The notes below the pieces were generated by a model. The model was not told where the DNA came from, did not search any database, and saw only the letters and a program-made list of their open reading frames with translations. Below are positions 42,714-52,600 of a stretch of 64,000 bases of DNA, in pieces. The position numbers and the translations under genes are program-made. This DNA is from CAZRIT01 sp964600225 (lineage in GTDB: Bacteria > Bacillota > Clostridia > Christensenellales > CAG-138): assembly GCA_964600225.1 (NCBI GenBank), contig CAZRIT010000005.1, positions 1-64,000 of the forward strand, in the 5' to 3' direction. Numbering within the stretch: position 1 is the first letter of the stretch; every line of letters starts with the position of its first letter.

Positions 42714-43334
42714 TCAGGGCGTCGTCTCGGCGTCGGGGGCGGCCGCTTGGGCTTCGGCGGGCTTTTTGCCGACGTGGCGCTTGTTGTATTTGGTCTGCGC
42801 ATCGGACAGTCGCCCGTCCAGCATCATCAGCGCAGCGTCGGCGGCGTTACAAAACGCCTCGTCGAGAACTTCCTGCTCGGTGGCAACGGGCTTGCCGAGC
42901 ACAAAATCGGCCAGCTCCCCGTGCGCGCGGTCGCCCACGCCGATGCGCACGCGCATGAACGCCTCGCTGTTGAGGCACGCGACAATCGAGCGCAGGCCGT
43001 TGTGCGTGCCCGCGCTGCCATTTTGGCGGATGCGGATGGCGCCCGGCGGCAGGTCGATATCGTCGCACAGCACAATGATCTGCTCGGGCGGCACCTTGTA
43101 AAAGTGCGCGATGCGCTGCAAACAGTCGCCCGAACGGTTCATGTAGGTGGTGGGCTTGATCAAAAGCACCTTCTGCCCGTTGCGCACGCCCTCGCCGTAC
43201 TCGCCCGAAAAGCCGCACTTGGTCAGGCGCACGCTCATGCGCTCGGCCAGCAGGTCCAGCGCCGAATAGCCCGCGTTATGGCGGGTGCGGCGGTATTCGA
43301 TTCCCGGATTTCCCAGGCCCGCGACGATAAACAT
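42714..43334 (-). CDS. pth: Peptidyl-tRNA hydrolase
   Basis: The enzyme releases tRNA from peptidyl-tRNA that drops off the ribosome. The 206-residue product has the family start VAGLGNPGIEYRRTRHNAGY with catalytic His, then KPTTYMNRSGDCL, and LCDDIDLPPGAIRIRQNGSAGTHNGLRSI (catalytic Asp and second signature). The C-terminus carries an extra Ala/Glu-rich tail. It lies just upstream of mfd in the same direction (53-base gap), a common neighbour pair in Firmicutes. Confidence 0.95.
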   Translation of the reverse strand: MFIVAGLGNPGIEYRRTRHNAGYSALDLLAERMSVRLTKCGFSGEYGEGVRNGQKVLLIKPTTYMNRSGDCLQRIAHFYKVPPEQIIVLCDDIDLPPGAIRIRQNGSAGTHNGLRSIVACLNSEAFMRVRIGVGDRAHGELADFVLGKPVATEQEVLDEAFCNAADAALMMLDGRLSDAQTKYNKRHVGKKPAEAQAAAPDAETTP

Positions 43335-43362
43335 ACCGCTATTTTAGCACGCTTTGCATGGC

Positions 43363-43391
43363 TTGACAACCGTTGGCGAACGTGGTACGAT
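43363..43391 (+). promoter_or_regulatory. Promoter of metG
   Basis: TTGACA (43363-43368), 17 bases, TACGAT (43386-43391), placing the start of transcription near 43398 at the head of the T-box leader. Confidence 0.7.
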
Positions 43392-43397
43392 GCATTT

Positions 43398-43660
43398 TAC
43401 CATACAGGCAATGACGGAAAGAGTAGGCAGACAAACGCGTTTCAGAGAGTCGGGCGCACGCTGCGAGCCCGATACGCAGGCTTTGCCGAACATGGCTCCC
43501 GAGCCTCTTGCGGTGAACGTTTCATTCGCCTGAGCCGCAGCGGGCATCGCCCGATACAGCGATGACTTATGCCCCCTCCCATGGGGAAGTAAGGTGGTTA
43601 CGGCTACGCTGATTTGCGCATGCTGTCCTTATACGGGCGGCATGCGATTTTTTTTGGATG
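43398..43660 (+). ncRNA. T-box leader of metG (methionine specifier)
   Basis: The 280-base leader shows stem-I landmarks (CAGAGAG, CTGCGAGCCC), a specifier-loop candidate GAACATGGCTC with codon ATG, and the T-box sequence AAGGTGGTTACGGCT at 43590-43604. A terminator (CGCATGC ... GCATGCG and a run of eight T, about 43617-43656) follows. Uncharged tRNA-Met would favour the antiterminator and turn metG on. Confidence 0.78.
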
Positions 43661-43677
43661 CAAGGAGGAAAACACCC

Positions 43678-45624
43678 ATGGCAACCGACAAAACGTTTTA
43701 CATCACAACCCCCATCTACTACCCCAGCGCCAAGCTGCACATCGGCCACGCCTACTGCACCGTCGCCACCGACGCCATCGCCCGCTACAAGCGTCAGCGC
43801 GGCTACGACGTGTTCTTTTTGACGGGCTCGGACGAGCACGGGCAAAAGATCGAGCGCAAGGCCAAGGAAGCGGGCGTTACGCCGCAGCAGTATGTGGATA
43901 CCATCGTCGACGGCTTCAAAAAGCTGTGGAGCCTGCTGGATATCTCCTACGACGGGTTTGTGCGCACCACCGACGATTATCACGTCAAGGCCGTGCAAAA
44001 GATCTTCAAAAAGCTCTATGAGCAGGGCGATATCTACAAGTCCAAGTATACGGGCCACTACTGCACGCCCTGCGAAAGCTTCTGGCTGGAGCGGCAGGTG
44101 AAGGACGCGGGCGGCGTCTGCCCCGATTGCGGCGGCCCCGTGGAACTGGTGGAGGAGGAAAGCTACTTCTTCAGGCTCAGCAAGTATGCCGACCGATTGA
44201 TCCAATATATCAAGGATCATCCGACGTTCATTCAGCCCGAGTCGCGCACCAACGAGATGCTGCAAAACTTCCTCCTGCCCGGCCTGGAGGATCTGTGCGT
44301 CAGCCGCACGAGCTTTAAGTGGGGAATCCCCGTGGATTTTGACGATAAACACATCGTCTATGTGTGGCTGGATGCGCTTTCTAACTATATAACCGCGCTT
44401 GGGTGGGGAAGCGACGACGATTCGCTGTACCGCAAATACTGGCCCGCGGACGTGCACATTGTGGGCAAGGAGATTGTGCGCTTCCACACCATCATCTGGC
44501 CCATCATGCTCATGGCGCTGGGCGAACCGCTGCCCAAGCAGGTGTTCGGCCACGGATGGCTGGTGCTTGACGGCGGCAAGATGAGCAAGTCCAAGGGCAA
44601 CGTGGTGGACCCCGTCAAGCTGTGCGAGCGCTACGGCGTGGACGCCATCCGCTACTTTTTGCTGCGCGAGGTGCCGTTCGGCTCCGACGGAACGTTCAGC
44701 AACGAAGCCCTCATTCAGCGCATCAATACGGATTTGGCCAACGATCTGGGCAATCTGCTCAGCCGCACGGTGGCCATGATCGACAAGTATTTCGATGGCA
44801 GGCTGCCCGAACCCGCGCTGGGGGCGGAGGAGGATTTTGGGCTGACGAAACTGGCCATGGAGCTGCCCGACCGCGTCAATGCGCAGATGGACGGGCTGCA
44901 CATCCCCGATGCGCTGGGCGAAATCTGGAAGCTGGTTAACGCCTGCAACAAGTACATCGATGTGACCGCGCCGTGGATACTGGCCAGAACCGACGAGGGA
45001 AAGCAGCGGCTGCAAAGCGTATTGTACAACCTGGCCGAGTGCCTGCGCATTGTGGGCATCCTGCTCAAGCCGTTTTTGACGAGCACGCCCGACAAGATGT
45101 TTGCCCAGCTCGGCACCGAGCCGCGCTTTACCGATATCGAGCATGTCAACTGGGGCGGCAGCATCCCGGGCACGGTGGTGCACAAGCAGGAGGCGCTGTT
45201 CCCGCGCATCGACGTGCAAAAGGAGATTGCGCTGTTGGAGGAGGAGACCGCCAAAGCCAAGGCGGCGGCCGCCAAGCAGCAGGAGCCCGAAAAGCCCGCC
45301 GAGATCGGGTATGAGGACTTTGAAAAGGTGGATCTCAGGCTCGCCAGGGTGGTGGCGTGCGAGGAGATTCCCAAGGCCAAGAAGCTCTTAAAGCTCACCG
45401 TCGAGGTGGGCGAGGAAACGCGCACCGTGGTTTCGGGCATCAAAAAATGGTACGCGCCCGCGGACCTGATCGGAAAGTCCGTGGTGCTGGTGGCAAACCT
45501 CAAGCCCGTCACGCTGTGCGGCGTGGAGAGCCGCGGCATGATACTGTGCGCCTCGGACGAAAAGGACGCGCTGTCGGCCGTTACCACGCTATCCGAACTG
45601 CCAAGCGGGCTCAAGGTGCGCTGA
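43678..45624 (+). CDS. metG: Methionyl-tRNA synthetase
   Basis: This class I synthetase of 648 residues has the HIGH-type motif in KLHIGHAY, zinc-knuckle cysteines in CTPCESFWLE and CPDCGGP, GGKMSKSKGN as the KMSKS loop, and a C-terminal tRNA-binding OB domain (from about 540, FEKVDLRLARVVACEEIPKAKKL). The ATG at 43678 sits after AAGGAGG. Control is by the T-box leader upstream. Confidence 0.96.
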   Translation: MATDKTFYITTPIYYPSAKLHIGHAYCTVATDAIARYKRQRGYDVFFLTGSDEHGQKIERKAKEAGVTPQQYVDTIVDGFKKLWSLLDISYDGFVRTTDDYHVKAVQKIFKKLYEQGDIYKSKYTGHYCTPCESFWLERQVKDAGGVCPDCGGPVELVEEESYFFRLSKYADRLIQYIKDHPTFIQPESRTNEMLQNFLLPGLEDLCVSRTSFKWGIPVDFDDKHIVYVWLDALSNYITALGWGSDDDSLYRKYWPADVHIVGKEIVRFHTIIWPIMLMALGEPLPKQVFGHGWLVLDGGKMSKSKGNVVDPVKLCERYGVDAIRYFLLREVPFGSDGTFSNEALIQRINTDLANDLGNLLSRTVAMIDKYFDGRLPEPALGAEEDFGLTKLAMELPDRVNAQMDGLHIPDALGEIWKLVNACNKYIDVTAPWILARTDEGKQRLQSVLYNLAECLRIVGILLKPFLTSTPDKMFAQLGTEPRFTDIEHVNWGGSIPGTVVHKQEALFPRIDVQKEIALLEEETAKAKAAAAKQQEPEKPAEIGYEDFEKVDLRLARVVACEEIPKAKKLLKLTVEVGEETRTVVSGIKKWYAPADLIGKSVVLVANLKPVTLCGVESRGMILCASDEKDALSAVTTLSELPSGLKVR

Positions 45625-45626
45625 CT

Positions 45627-46172
45627 GTGGCGCGCCGACTGACCGCCGCGCTGTCCGATGGGCGCACGCTCGCCATGCGCGAGCCGACCGTGGACGACGC
45701 TAGGCTGCTTGTGGCATATCCCAAGATTGTCGGCAGCGAAACGGACTATCTCGTTGCCGATGAAAACGGCATTGCGGGGCTGACCGTCGAAAGCGAACGG
45801 GCGTACATCGAAAACACGCTGTCGATGCAAAACACCGTCATGTACCTTGGGTTTATCGGGGACGAGCTGGTGGCGCTGGGCGATATCCGCGCCGCGCAGC
45901 GTCCGCGCATCGCGCACACGGCGGAGCTTTCCATCACGGTCAAAAAGGCGTACCAGGGCATCGGCGCAGGCAGCGCCATGATGCAGGCCATGCTGGATTT
46001 TGCGCGCGAAACGGGCGTGCTGCGCTGCATCGAGTTGACGGTGCGCTGCGATAACGACCGCGCCATACGGCTGTACGAGCGGTTCGGGTTCCGCACCTGC
46101 GGCCGCTGCACGGACTTTTTCCGAGTGCGCGGCGCCTATTACGATGCATGTATCATGGAGTTGATGCTATGA
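45627..46172 (+). CDS. GNAT-family N-acetyltransferase
   Basis: The 181-residue protein has the GNAT acetyl-CoA-binding pattern: ELSITVKKAYQGIGAGSAMMQAMLDFA followed by RCIELTVRCDNDRAIRLYERFGF. A GTG two bases after the metG stop gives a full fold; an internal ATG at 45675 is a weaker alternative. It lies between metG and tatD, overlapping tatD by four bases. Substrate unknown; some family members acetylate ribosomal protein N-termini or polyamines. Confidence 0.8.
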   Translation: MARRLTAALSDGRTLAMREPTVDDARLLVAYPKIVGSETDYLVADENGIAGLTVESERAYIENTLSMQNTVMYLGFIGDELVALGDIRAAQRPRIAHTAELSITVKKAYQGIGAGSAMMQAMLDFARETGVLRCIELTVRCDNDRAIRLYERFGFRTCGRCTDFFRVRGAYYDACIMELML

Positions 46173-46936
46173 CGCTGTTTGATACGCACGCACACCTGCT
46201 GGACGAGCAGTTCGACCGCGACCGCGACCGCATCATCCGCACGCTCCCCGCGCTGGGCGTGGGGTATGCGGTGGAGGCCTGTTGCGACGGCACGCACATC
46301 CCCAAAATTGAGGCGCTGGTGGCCGTGTACGATCACATCTACGGCTCGGCGGGCGTGCATCCGCACTCGGCCTCGATGCTGACCCGGTTTGACCTCAACG
46401 CCATCGAGCGCGCCGTGCAAAAGCCCAAGATTGTGGCCGTGGGCGAGATCGGGCTGGATTACCATTACGATCTGGCTCCGCGCGACGTGCAGCGGGATGC
46501 GTTTGTCAAACAGGTGGAAATTGCCACGGCGCACGACGTGCCCGTCATCGTGCACGATCGCGAGGCGCACGGCGACTGCATGGAAATTTTAAGCGCGTTT
46601 CGCGGCAGGCTCAAAGGCGTGATGCACTGCTATTCGGGCAGCTATGAGGATGCCGTGCGCTATATCGATATGGGCCTGTACATTGCCTTTGGCGGCGCGC
46701 TGACCTTTAAAAACGCCACCAAACAGCGGGATATTGCGGGCAGGCTGCCCATGGAGCGACTCGTGATCGAGACCGATTGCCCATACATGACCCCCGTGCC
46801 GTACCGCGGCAGCCGCAACGACCCAAGCCTCATGCACTACACCCTCAAGACCCTCGCCTCCGTGCGCGGCATGGACGCCGACGAGGCCGCCGAGATCACG
46901 ACGGAGAACGCCAGGGCGCTGTTCGGGATCGGGTAA
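46169..46936 (+). CDS. tatD: TatD-family metal-dependent deoxyribonuclease
   Basis: The 255-residue protein has all TatD signatures: FDTHAHLLDEQFD, VGEIGLDYHYD, VIVHDREAHGD, HCYSGSYEDA and ETDCPYMTPVPYRGSRNDP. It folds as a TIM-barrel metal hydrolase with DNase activity. The start ATG overlaps the stop of the GNAT gene (ATGA). metG-tatD neighbourhood is widespread in Firmicutes. Confidence 0.95.
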   Translation: MTLFDTHAHLLDEQFDRDRDRIIRTLPALGVGYAVEACCDGTHIPKIEALVAVYDHIYGSAGVHPHSASMLTRFDLNAIERAVQKPKIVAVGEIGLDYHYDLAPRDVQRDAFVKQVEIATAHDVPVIVHDREAHGDCMEILSAFRGRLKGVMHCYSGSYEDAVRYIDMGLYIAFGGALTFKNATKQRDIAGRLPMERLVIETDCPYMTPVPYRGSRNDPSLMHYTLKTLASVRGMDADEAAEITTENARALFGIG

Positions 46937-46968
46937 CGATGGGGGTACGGGGGACGGTTTGTCCCGTT

Positions 46969-47061
46969 CTTTGAAAAGATAGCAGGTCAAAGCCTTCGGC
47001 TTTGACCTAACTCCTCAGGCAGATGCCGAAAAACCAAGGGTTTTCGGTAAAGGGACGCAAA
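46969..47061. repeat. Dispersed two-hairpin repeat (family A), copy 3 (inverted)
   Basis: CTTTGAAAAGATAGCAGG, then CAAAGCCTTCGGCTTTG and CCGAAAAACCAAGGGTTTTCGG: the same two palindromes as at 197-315 and 23208-23312, in opposite orientation. Confidence 0.75.
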
Positions 47062-47090
47062 GAAACTTATAAAAATCCATAAAATATTGA

Positions 47091-47115
47091 GGGTCGGTTC
47101 TATCGGAACCGACCC
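47091..47115. terminator. Bidirectional terminator hairpin
   Basis: GGGTCGGTTC, loop TATCG, GAACCGACCC. It lies between convergent tatD and the small membrane protein gene. A nearly identical stem occurs at 49113-49138. Confidence 0.65.
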
Positions 47116-47191
47116 TCCGTGGTTTATGCAACAAACATAAAGCCCCTTGGGACGTTTCTTTTGCCTACTTTTCTTTTCAAAGAAAAGTAGG

Positions 47192-47590
47192 TTACCTGCG
47201 TGCGCTTGCGGCAAAGACCATGTACAGGATGGGCAGCGGCAGGCCGGGGATGAAGTAGGTCCACGGCGCAGTGCCGGGGAAGGTGAAGGCTGCGTACACG
47301 CCAAAAGCCGCAAACAGCAGCACAATGAGGCCCATGGGGATGCTGCCGCGCGTTTTCAGGCCCGAAACGCCCGCAATCAGCTCCAGCACGCCCAGTATGA
47401 CGGGCAGTCCCGCCAGCAGAATTTGCACGGCGGCCTGCCGAATGGCGGCAGTATCCGTGGCCGCAGCCGACAGGTCGGATACGTTGGCCAGCACGAACTT
47501 GCTGCCGAGCCATATGAGCGCGACGCCGCAGACGAGCATCAGCAGGCTGACGATTTTCAGCAGGGGAAGTTTCTTTTGGGATGATTCCAT
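47192..47590 (-). CDS. Small four-helix membrane protein of unknown function
   Basis: The 132-residue protein has four hydrophobic segments (IVSLLMLVCGVALIWLGSK, an ILLAGLPVILGVLELIAGVSG pair, GLIVLLFAAFGVYAAF and YFIPGLPLPILYMVFA). No catalytic motif or family was recognised. The start at 47590 is supported by GGAGGG. It is a single-gene unit. Confidence 0.65.
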   Translation of the reverse strand: MESSQKKLPLLKIVSLLMLVCGVALIWLGSKFVLANVSDLSAAATDTAAIRQAAVQILLAGLPVILGVLELIAGVSGLKTRGSIPMGLIVLLFAAFGVYAAFTFPGTAPWTYFIPGLPLPILYMVFAASARR

Positions 47591-47680
47591 GGAACAGCCC
47601 TCCGATCTTGTGGCGTTGTAACGCCACATAGTAGTATGGTAGCCATTCAGGCGGCATTGTGTCAAGGGGACAAATAGCGA

Positions 47681-47709
47681 TTGCCTGACGCGGGCCGATG
47701 CGATATACT
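47681..47709 (+). promoter_or_regulatory. Promoter of the rubrerythrin-deoC unit
   Basis: TTGCCT (47681-47686), 17 bases, TATACT (47704-47709), about 35 bases before the rubrerythrin ATG. Confidence 0.6.
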
Positions 47710-47743
47710 GCGTTTATACGGAAAAGGAAAGGGGAGACGAAGT

Positions 47744-48289
47744 ATGAAACAGTATCGCTGCACCGTTTGCGGCTATGTGCATATCGGCGATGTTGCGCCG
47801 TCGGCGTGCCCGCAGTGCAAGGCGCCCGCCGAAAAGTTCGTGCTGTCGGACGGGGCGGAGAAGCCCTACGCGGCCGAGCATGTGGTGGGCATTGCCGCGG
47901 GGGTTGACCCCGAAATACTGGAGGGCTTAAGGCAGAATTTTGCGGGCGAATGCACGGAGGTGGGCATGTACCTGGCCATGTCGCGCGTGGCCGACCGCGA
48001 AGGGTATCCCGAGGTGGCCGAGGCGTTCAAGCGCTATGCGCTGGAGGAGGCCGAGCATGCGGCAAAGTTTGCGGAGCTGTTGGGCGAATGCCTGACGGAT
48101 TCCACCAGGCGCAATTTGGAGCTGCGCGCCGCGGCCGAGTTTGGCGCAACCGAGGGCAAAACTGCGTTGGCCAAGCTTGCCAAGGCGCAAAACCTGGACG
48201 CCATCCACGATACCGTGCACGAGATGGCGCGTGACGAGGCGCGGCACGGAAAGGGCTTTACGGGACTGCTAAAGAGGTATTTTGCATGA
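47744..48289 (+). CDS. Reverse rubrerythrin
   Basis: This is an oxidative-stress enzyme of anaerobes that reduces hydrogen peroxide. The 181-residue protein has a rubredoxin-like iron site at the N-terminus (CTVCGYVHIG, CPQCKAP) and a ferritin-like di-iron four-helix domain after it (GECTEVGMYLAMSRVA, EEAEHAAKF, MARDEARHGKGF). This domain order is the reverse of classical rubrerythrin and is known from clostridia. AGGAAAGGGGAG precedes the ATG. It overlaps deoC by four bases. Confidence 0.9.
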   Translation: MKQYRCTVCGYVHIGDVAPSACPQCKAPAEKFVLSDGAEKPYAAEHVVGIAAGVDPEILEGLRQNFAGECTEVGMYLAMSRVADREGYPEVAEAFKRYALEEAEHAAKFAELLGECLTDSTRRNLELRAAAEFGATEGKTALAKLAKAQNLDAIHDTVHEMARDEARHGKGFTGLLKRYFA

Positions 48290-48930
48290 AGGACATCAAC
48301 ACCTATATCGATCACACCATCCTCAACGCCGCTGCCACGCGCGCGGATGTGCTGCGCATTGCGCAGGAGGCCAAGCGCTACCGCACCGCCAGCGTATGCG
48401 TCAATTCCTGCTGGGCCAAGACTGTCAAGCAGGCGCTCCTTGGCACGGGCGTCAAAACCTGCTGCGTGGTGGGCTTTCCGCTGGGCGCCATGGCGACCGC
48501 TGCCAAGGCGGCCGAGGCCAAGCTGGCCGTGGCCGACGGCGCGGACGAAATTGACATGGTTATCAACGTGGGCTTTGTCAAGGGCGGCGAATGGGACGCG
48601 GTCGAGGCCGATATCGCCGCGGTCGTGGAGGCCGCCGAGCCCGCCATCGTGAAAGTCATCATCGAAACGTGCCTGCTGACCGATGCGGAAAAGGCGCAGG
48701 CCTGCCGCGCCGCCAAAGCCGCGGGCGCGGCCTTTGTCAAAACGTCCACGGGCTTTTCCACGGGCGGCGCCACCGTGGCCGATGTGGCCCTGATGCGCCA
48801 AACCGTCGGCCCCGATATGGGCGTCAAGGCCAGCGGCGGCATCCGCAGCCGCGAAACCGCCGAGGCCATGATCGCCGCGGGCGCAACCCGTATCGGCGCC
48901 AGCGCCACGGGTAAGATTGTGGGGGAGTGA
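48286..48930 (+). CDS. deoC: Deoxyribose-phosphate aldolase
   Basis: The class I aldolase cleaves 2-deoxyribose 5-phosphate to glyceraldehyde 3-phosphate and acetaldehyde. The 214-residue product shows IDHTILNAAAT, VGFPLGAM, DEIDMVINVGFVK, KVIIETCLL and the Schiff-base Lys in FVKTSTGFSTGGAT, followed by GVKASGGI. Its start overlaps the rubrerythrin stop, an unusual pairing. Family B palindromes follow the stop codon. Confidence 0.94.
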   Translation: MKDINTYIDHTILNAAATRADVLRIAQEAKRYRTASVCVNSCWAKTVKQALLGTGVKTCCVVGFPLGAMATAAKAAEAKLAVADGADEIDMVINVGFVKGGEWDAVEADIAAVVEAAEPAIVKVIIETCLLTDAEKAQACRAAKAAGAAFVKTSTGFSTGGATVADVALMRQTVGPDMGVKASGGIRSRETAEAMIAAGATRIGASATGKIVGE

Positions 48931-49626
48931 CTTACTTTTCTTTGGAAAAGAAAAGTAAGCAAAAGAAACGTCCCAAAGGGAAAGCGCATGTTTCTTGAGT
49001 TAAAGAAAAGTAAGCAAAAGAAACGTCCCCAAATGGAGAGTCTGTGTTTTTGTAAAGAGAAACAGGCAAAAGCAACATCTCAAAGGGTTTGATGTAGCTT
49101 GCATATAAACGGCGGGTCGGTTCATATGAACCGACCCGTGGGCTTTTTATAGGCTTGGGCATACGTTTTCGTCGTGTCATTCCGAGCGCAGCGAGGAATC
49201 TTTCTTGTCGTAGCACTTGGCAAGGAAATAGACTTTTCCCGCACGATGAACGTTTCCGTGCCGTGGCCGTTGGAAAGACACTCCAATCGGTCGTAAGCGG
49301 CCGGGAAGGCCGACGGATACGCGGATGCATCGTAATTATTGCGGAAAAAAATCAATGACATTCGCAGCGTTGGCCATGGGGCGTTCCTCCCGTGCAATCG
49401 TACTTGCGGCGTTATCTGCGCCATGCAAACCGTGGTTCGGATTTGCTTGCTGCGCCGTACCCTCTCTGCCAATATACTCGCTTTTTTGCAGGATTGTAAC
49501 AGCAGAAAAGAAGGGACCGCGTTTCCCCGTATCATACGGCAAAACGTCGCCCCTCCATGTGCCAATGCATATTATACAGGTTTCTTTGTGTCGCTTTCTT
49601 TTCAAAGAAAGCGACGATTCCCCGCC
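48931..49626. repeat. 700-base gene-free stretch with palindromic repeats
   Basis: It contains two family B palindromes (48931-48959 and near 49000), a perfect palindrome CGGGTCGGTTCAT/ATGAACCGACCCG at 49113-49138, an inverted family P unit near 49172-49205, a copy of CGCCATGCAAACCGTGGTTCGG (about 49419-49440) shared with the 36.5 kb element, and GTCGCTTTCTTT/AAAGAAAGCGAC at 49590-49615 just past the RND gene stop. No gene was recognised. Confidence 0.65.
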
Positions 49627-52600
49627 CTACTCCAGCTCCTCCTCCTCGATGATGGCAAGGTCCTCCTTGCTGACCTTGCGCGGGGGACGCTTGACGAGGA
49701 TATCGTACATAATGGGCACCACAAACAGCGTCATGAGGGTTGCGTAGGTGAGACCGCCGATGCACACGATGGCGATGGGCTGTATCAGCCCGCCGCCGAT
49801 GCCCAGCCCCATGGCCATGGGCACCAGGCCGAGGATGGTGGTCAGCGCGGTCATCAGCACGGGCCGCATGCGGATGGTGCAGGCGCTGACGATGGCCTCA
49901 CGCCGATCCAGGCCGTCCTGACGCAGGCGGTTCATGGTGTCGATGAGCACGATGCCGTTGTTGACGATGATGCCCACCAGCATGATAAAGCCGATCATGG
50001 CCATGATGCTCAGCTCCATGCCGCACATCAGGAGCGCAATCAGCCCGCCCGTAAACGCCAGCGGGATGGTCATCATCACGATAAACGGGCTCAACAGCGA
50101 TTGGAACTGTGCCACCATGATTAAGTACACCAGCACCACGCCCAACAGCAGCATCAGCCCCAGGTCGCGCAGCGCGCTCATGATGGTTTCGTTTTCGCCC
50201 GTGAACTCTATGGACATGCCGCTTGGCAGCGGGAAGTCCTTCAGCGCCGCCTGCGCATCGGCGGTGACGAGGGTGACGTTGTGGCCGGCTGCGATCTCGG
50301 CCGATATGGTCATATAGCGGCGCTGCTCGTTGCGACCGATGGATTGCAGCGTTTCCGATTCGCTGAAGGTGGCGATATCCTTGAGCGCGACCTTCTTGTA
50401 GCTGCCATCCTGCGTGGTGAAGGTGAGGATGCGCTCGCGAATATCCGTCACGGTCGGGTCCTGCTCCTGCATGCGGATGACGATATCGCTGTTACTGTCC
50501 TCAATGGTGGAAACGGTGGCATCGGCGGTCAGCGCCAGGGCGATATTCTGGTACACCTGCGCAACGGTCAGCCCTTCCAGCATGGCCTTTTGCTTATCCA
50601 CGATGACGCGCAGCGCGGGCGTGGTGTCCTCCAGCCCGTCGTTGATGTTGACCAGCCCGTCGACGGCCGCCAGCCTGGCGGAAAGCTCGCGCGCGGTGGC
50701 TTGGAGCTGATCCAAATCGTTGCCGTACAGCTCGATGGTCACGCCGCTGCCGCCGAGCGCATCGGCATACTCGGCCATATTGCCCGCGCCCGTGGCGGCC
50801 ACCGTGCAGTCCAAATCGGCGCACAATTGCTCGATGACGGGGCCGAGTGCGGTGCTGGCGCGTCCGCGTCGGCTTTCGGGCACATAGCCCAATATATCGT
50901 CCTGTGTTTTGAGCACGACGTACACCATGGTTTGGGAAACGTCCGTTTCGGAGGAGGATACGCCAAACATGCTGGTTAGCCCCGTGGCGAACATGGCGCC
51001 CGTGGTCTCCACCTCGGGCAGCGTGTGCAGGCGCGCGGCAATTTCATCGGTCATGGCCACCGCCTCGTCGAATGTGGCGTTTTCGGGCATGGTGACGGTG
51101 ACGGTCATCTGCGGGCTGTCCATATCGGGCAGGTAGATGAAGCCCCTGCCGATGAGCGCATAGGCGCAGACGGTCAGCAGCAGCACGGAGAGGATCAGCG
51201 CAAGCCCCTTGTTTTTGAGACAGAAGCGCAGCACCGATTCGTAGCCGCGCAGCACGGTATGCCTGCTTTCCTTTTTGGGTGCGCGGATGCGGCGCAGCGT
51301 ACCGCTGGCCATGGCGGGCACGAGGGTAAGCGCCACAATGAGGCTTGCCAGCAGCGAATACGCAATGGTGAGCGCCATATCCGTAAACAACTGGCGCGTG
51401 ATGCCCTCCACGAACACGATCGGCACGAACACGCAAACGGTGGTCAGCGTGGACGAGGTGATGGCGCCCGCCATCTGTACCGTGCCCGACACGGCCGAGC
51501 GGATGGCGGATTCCCCGCTGCGCCGCAGCCGATAGATGTTTTCAATGACGACGATGGAGTTATCCACCAGCATGCCCACGCCCACGCACAGGCCCGCCAT
51601 GGAGATGACGTTGATGCTCACGCCCGAAAAGTACATCAGTACGATGGCGAACGTCACGCTGATGGGGATGGAGCACGCCACAATGAACGTGGGACGGATA
51701 TCGGCCAGGAAGATGAGCAGTATGATGACGGCCAGCACCGCGCCCACGGCGATGTTTTCCAAAATGGAACCGATGACCACCTTGATGTACTCGCCCTGAT
51801 CCATCAGGGCCGAAAACGTCAGCCCCGGGAACTCCGCCTCCATGGCGTCCATCTCCGAACGGATGTTGTCGGAAACGGTGGCCGTGGCGTAGCCCGATTG
51901 CTTGTTAAACGACAGCAGCACGCCGTTGCGGCCGTTGATCTTGGCGTAGGTGGAATCGCTGTTGTCGGAAACGAACACGTCCGCCACGTCCGTCAGGTAG
52001 ATGGGCTCCACGCCCTCCAGCCCGAGGTCGAACAGGATGAGGTCGTTCAATTCCTCCACGCTTTCAAACTTATCCCCCACATACACCAGCCATTCGGTAT
52101 CGCTGGTGGCGTCGGCGGCATAGCCCGCGGGCATGGAAAAGTTCTCCGCGCCCAGGATGGCGCCGATGGTGGAAAGGGAGAGGAGATTGTTTAAATCGGT
52201 TGCATCATAGGCCTGCTGCTTGGCGTCGGAAAGCTCCTCCTTGGCGTCGTCGAGCTCCTCCTGCGCATCGGTGAGCTGCTCCTTGCTTTCGACCAGCTTT
52301 TTCTCGCTGCTGCGGATTTTGCTCTTGCCGCTGCTGATCTGCGCCGCGGCCTCGGCGGACTGGCGCTCCAGCTCGGCATAGCCATCCTCCACCTGCGCAA
52401 TGCCTCCCTGCACCGTGGCGATCATGGCGTCGATGCCGCTCGGGTCGGATACGCCTATTTTGGATAGGCCCCCGAGGATCTGGTCGCGTTGACCGATCAG
52501 TTCGTCGCGCTCGGATTCCAGCTTGTCGCGGGCCGCCTTTGCGACGGCGACGCCCTCCCTCGCGGCGGCAATCTGCTCGGGCGTGCCGACGGTGGCGTCG

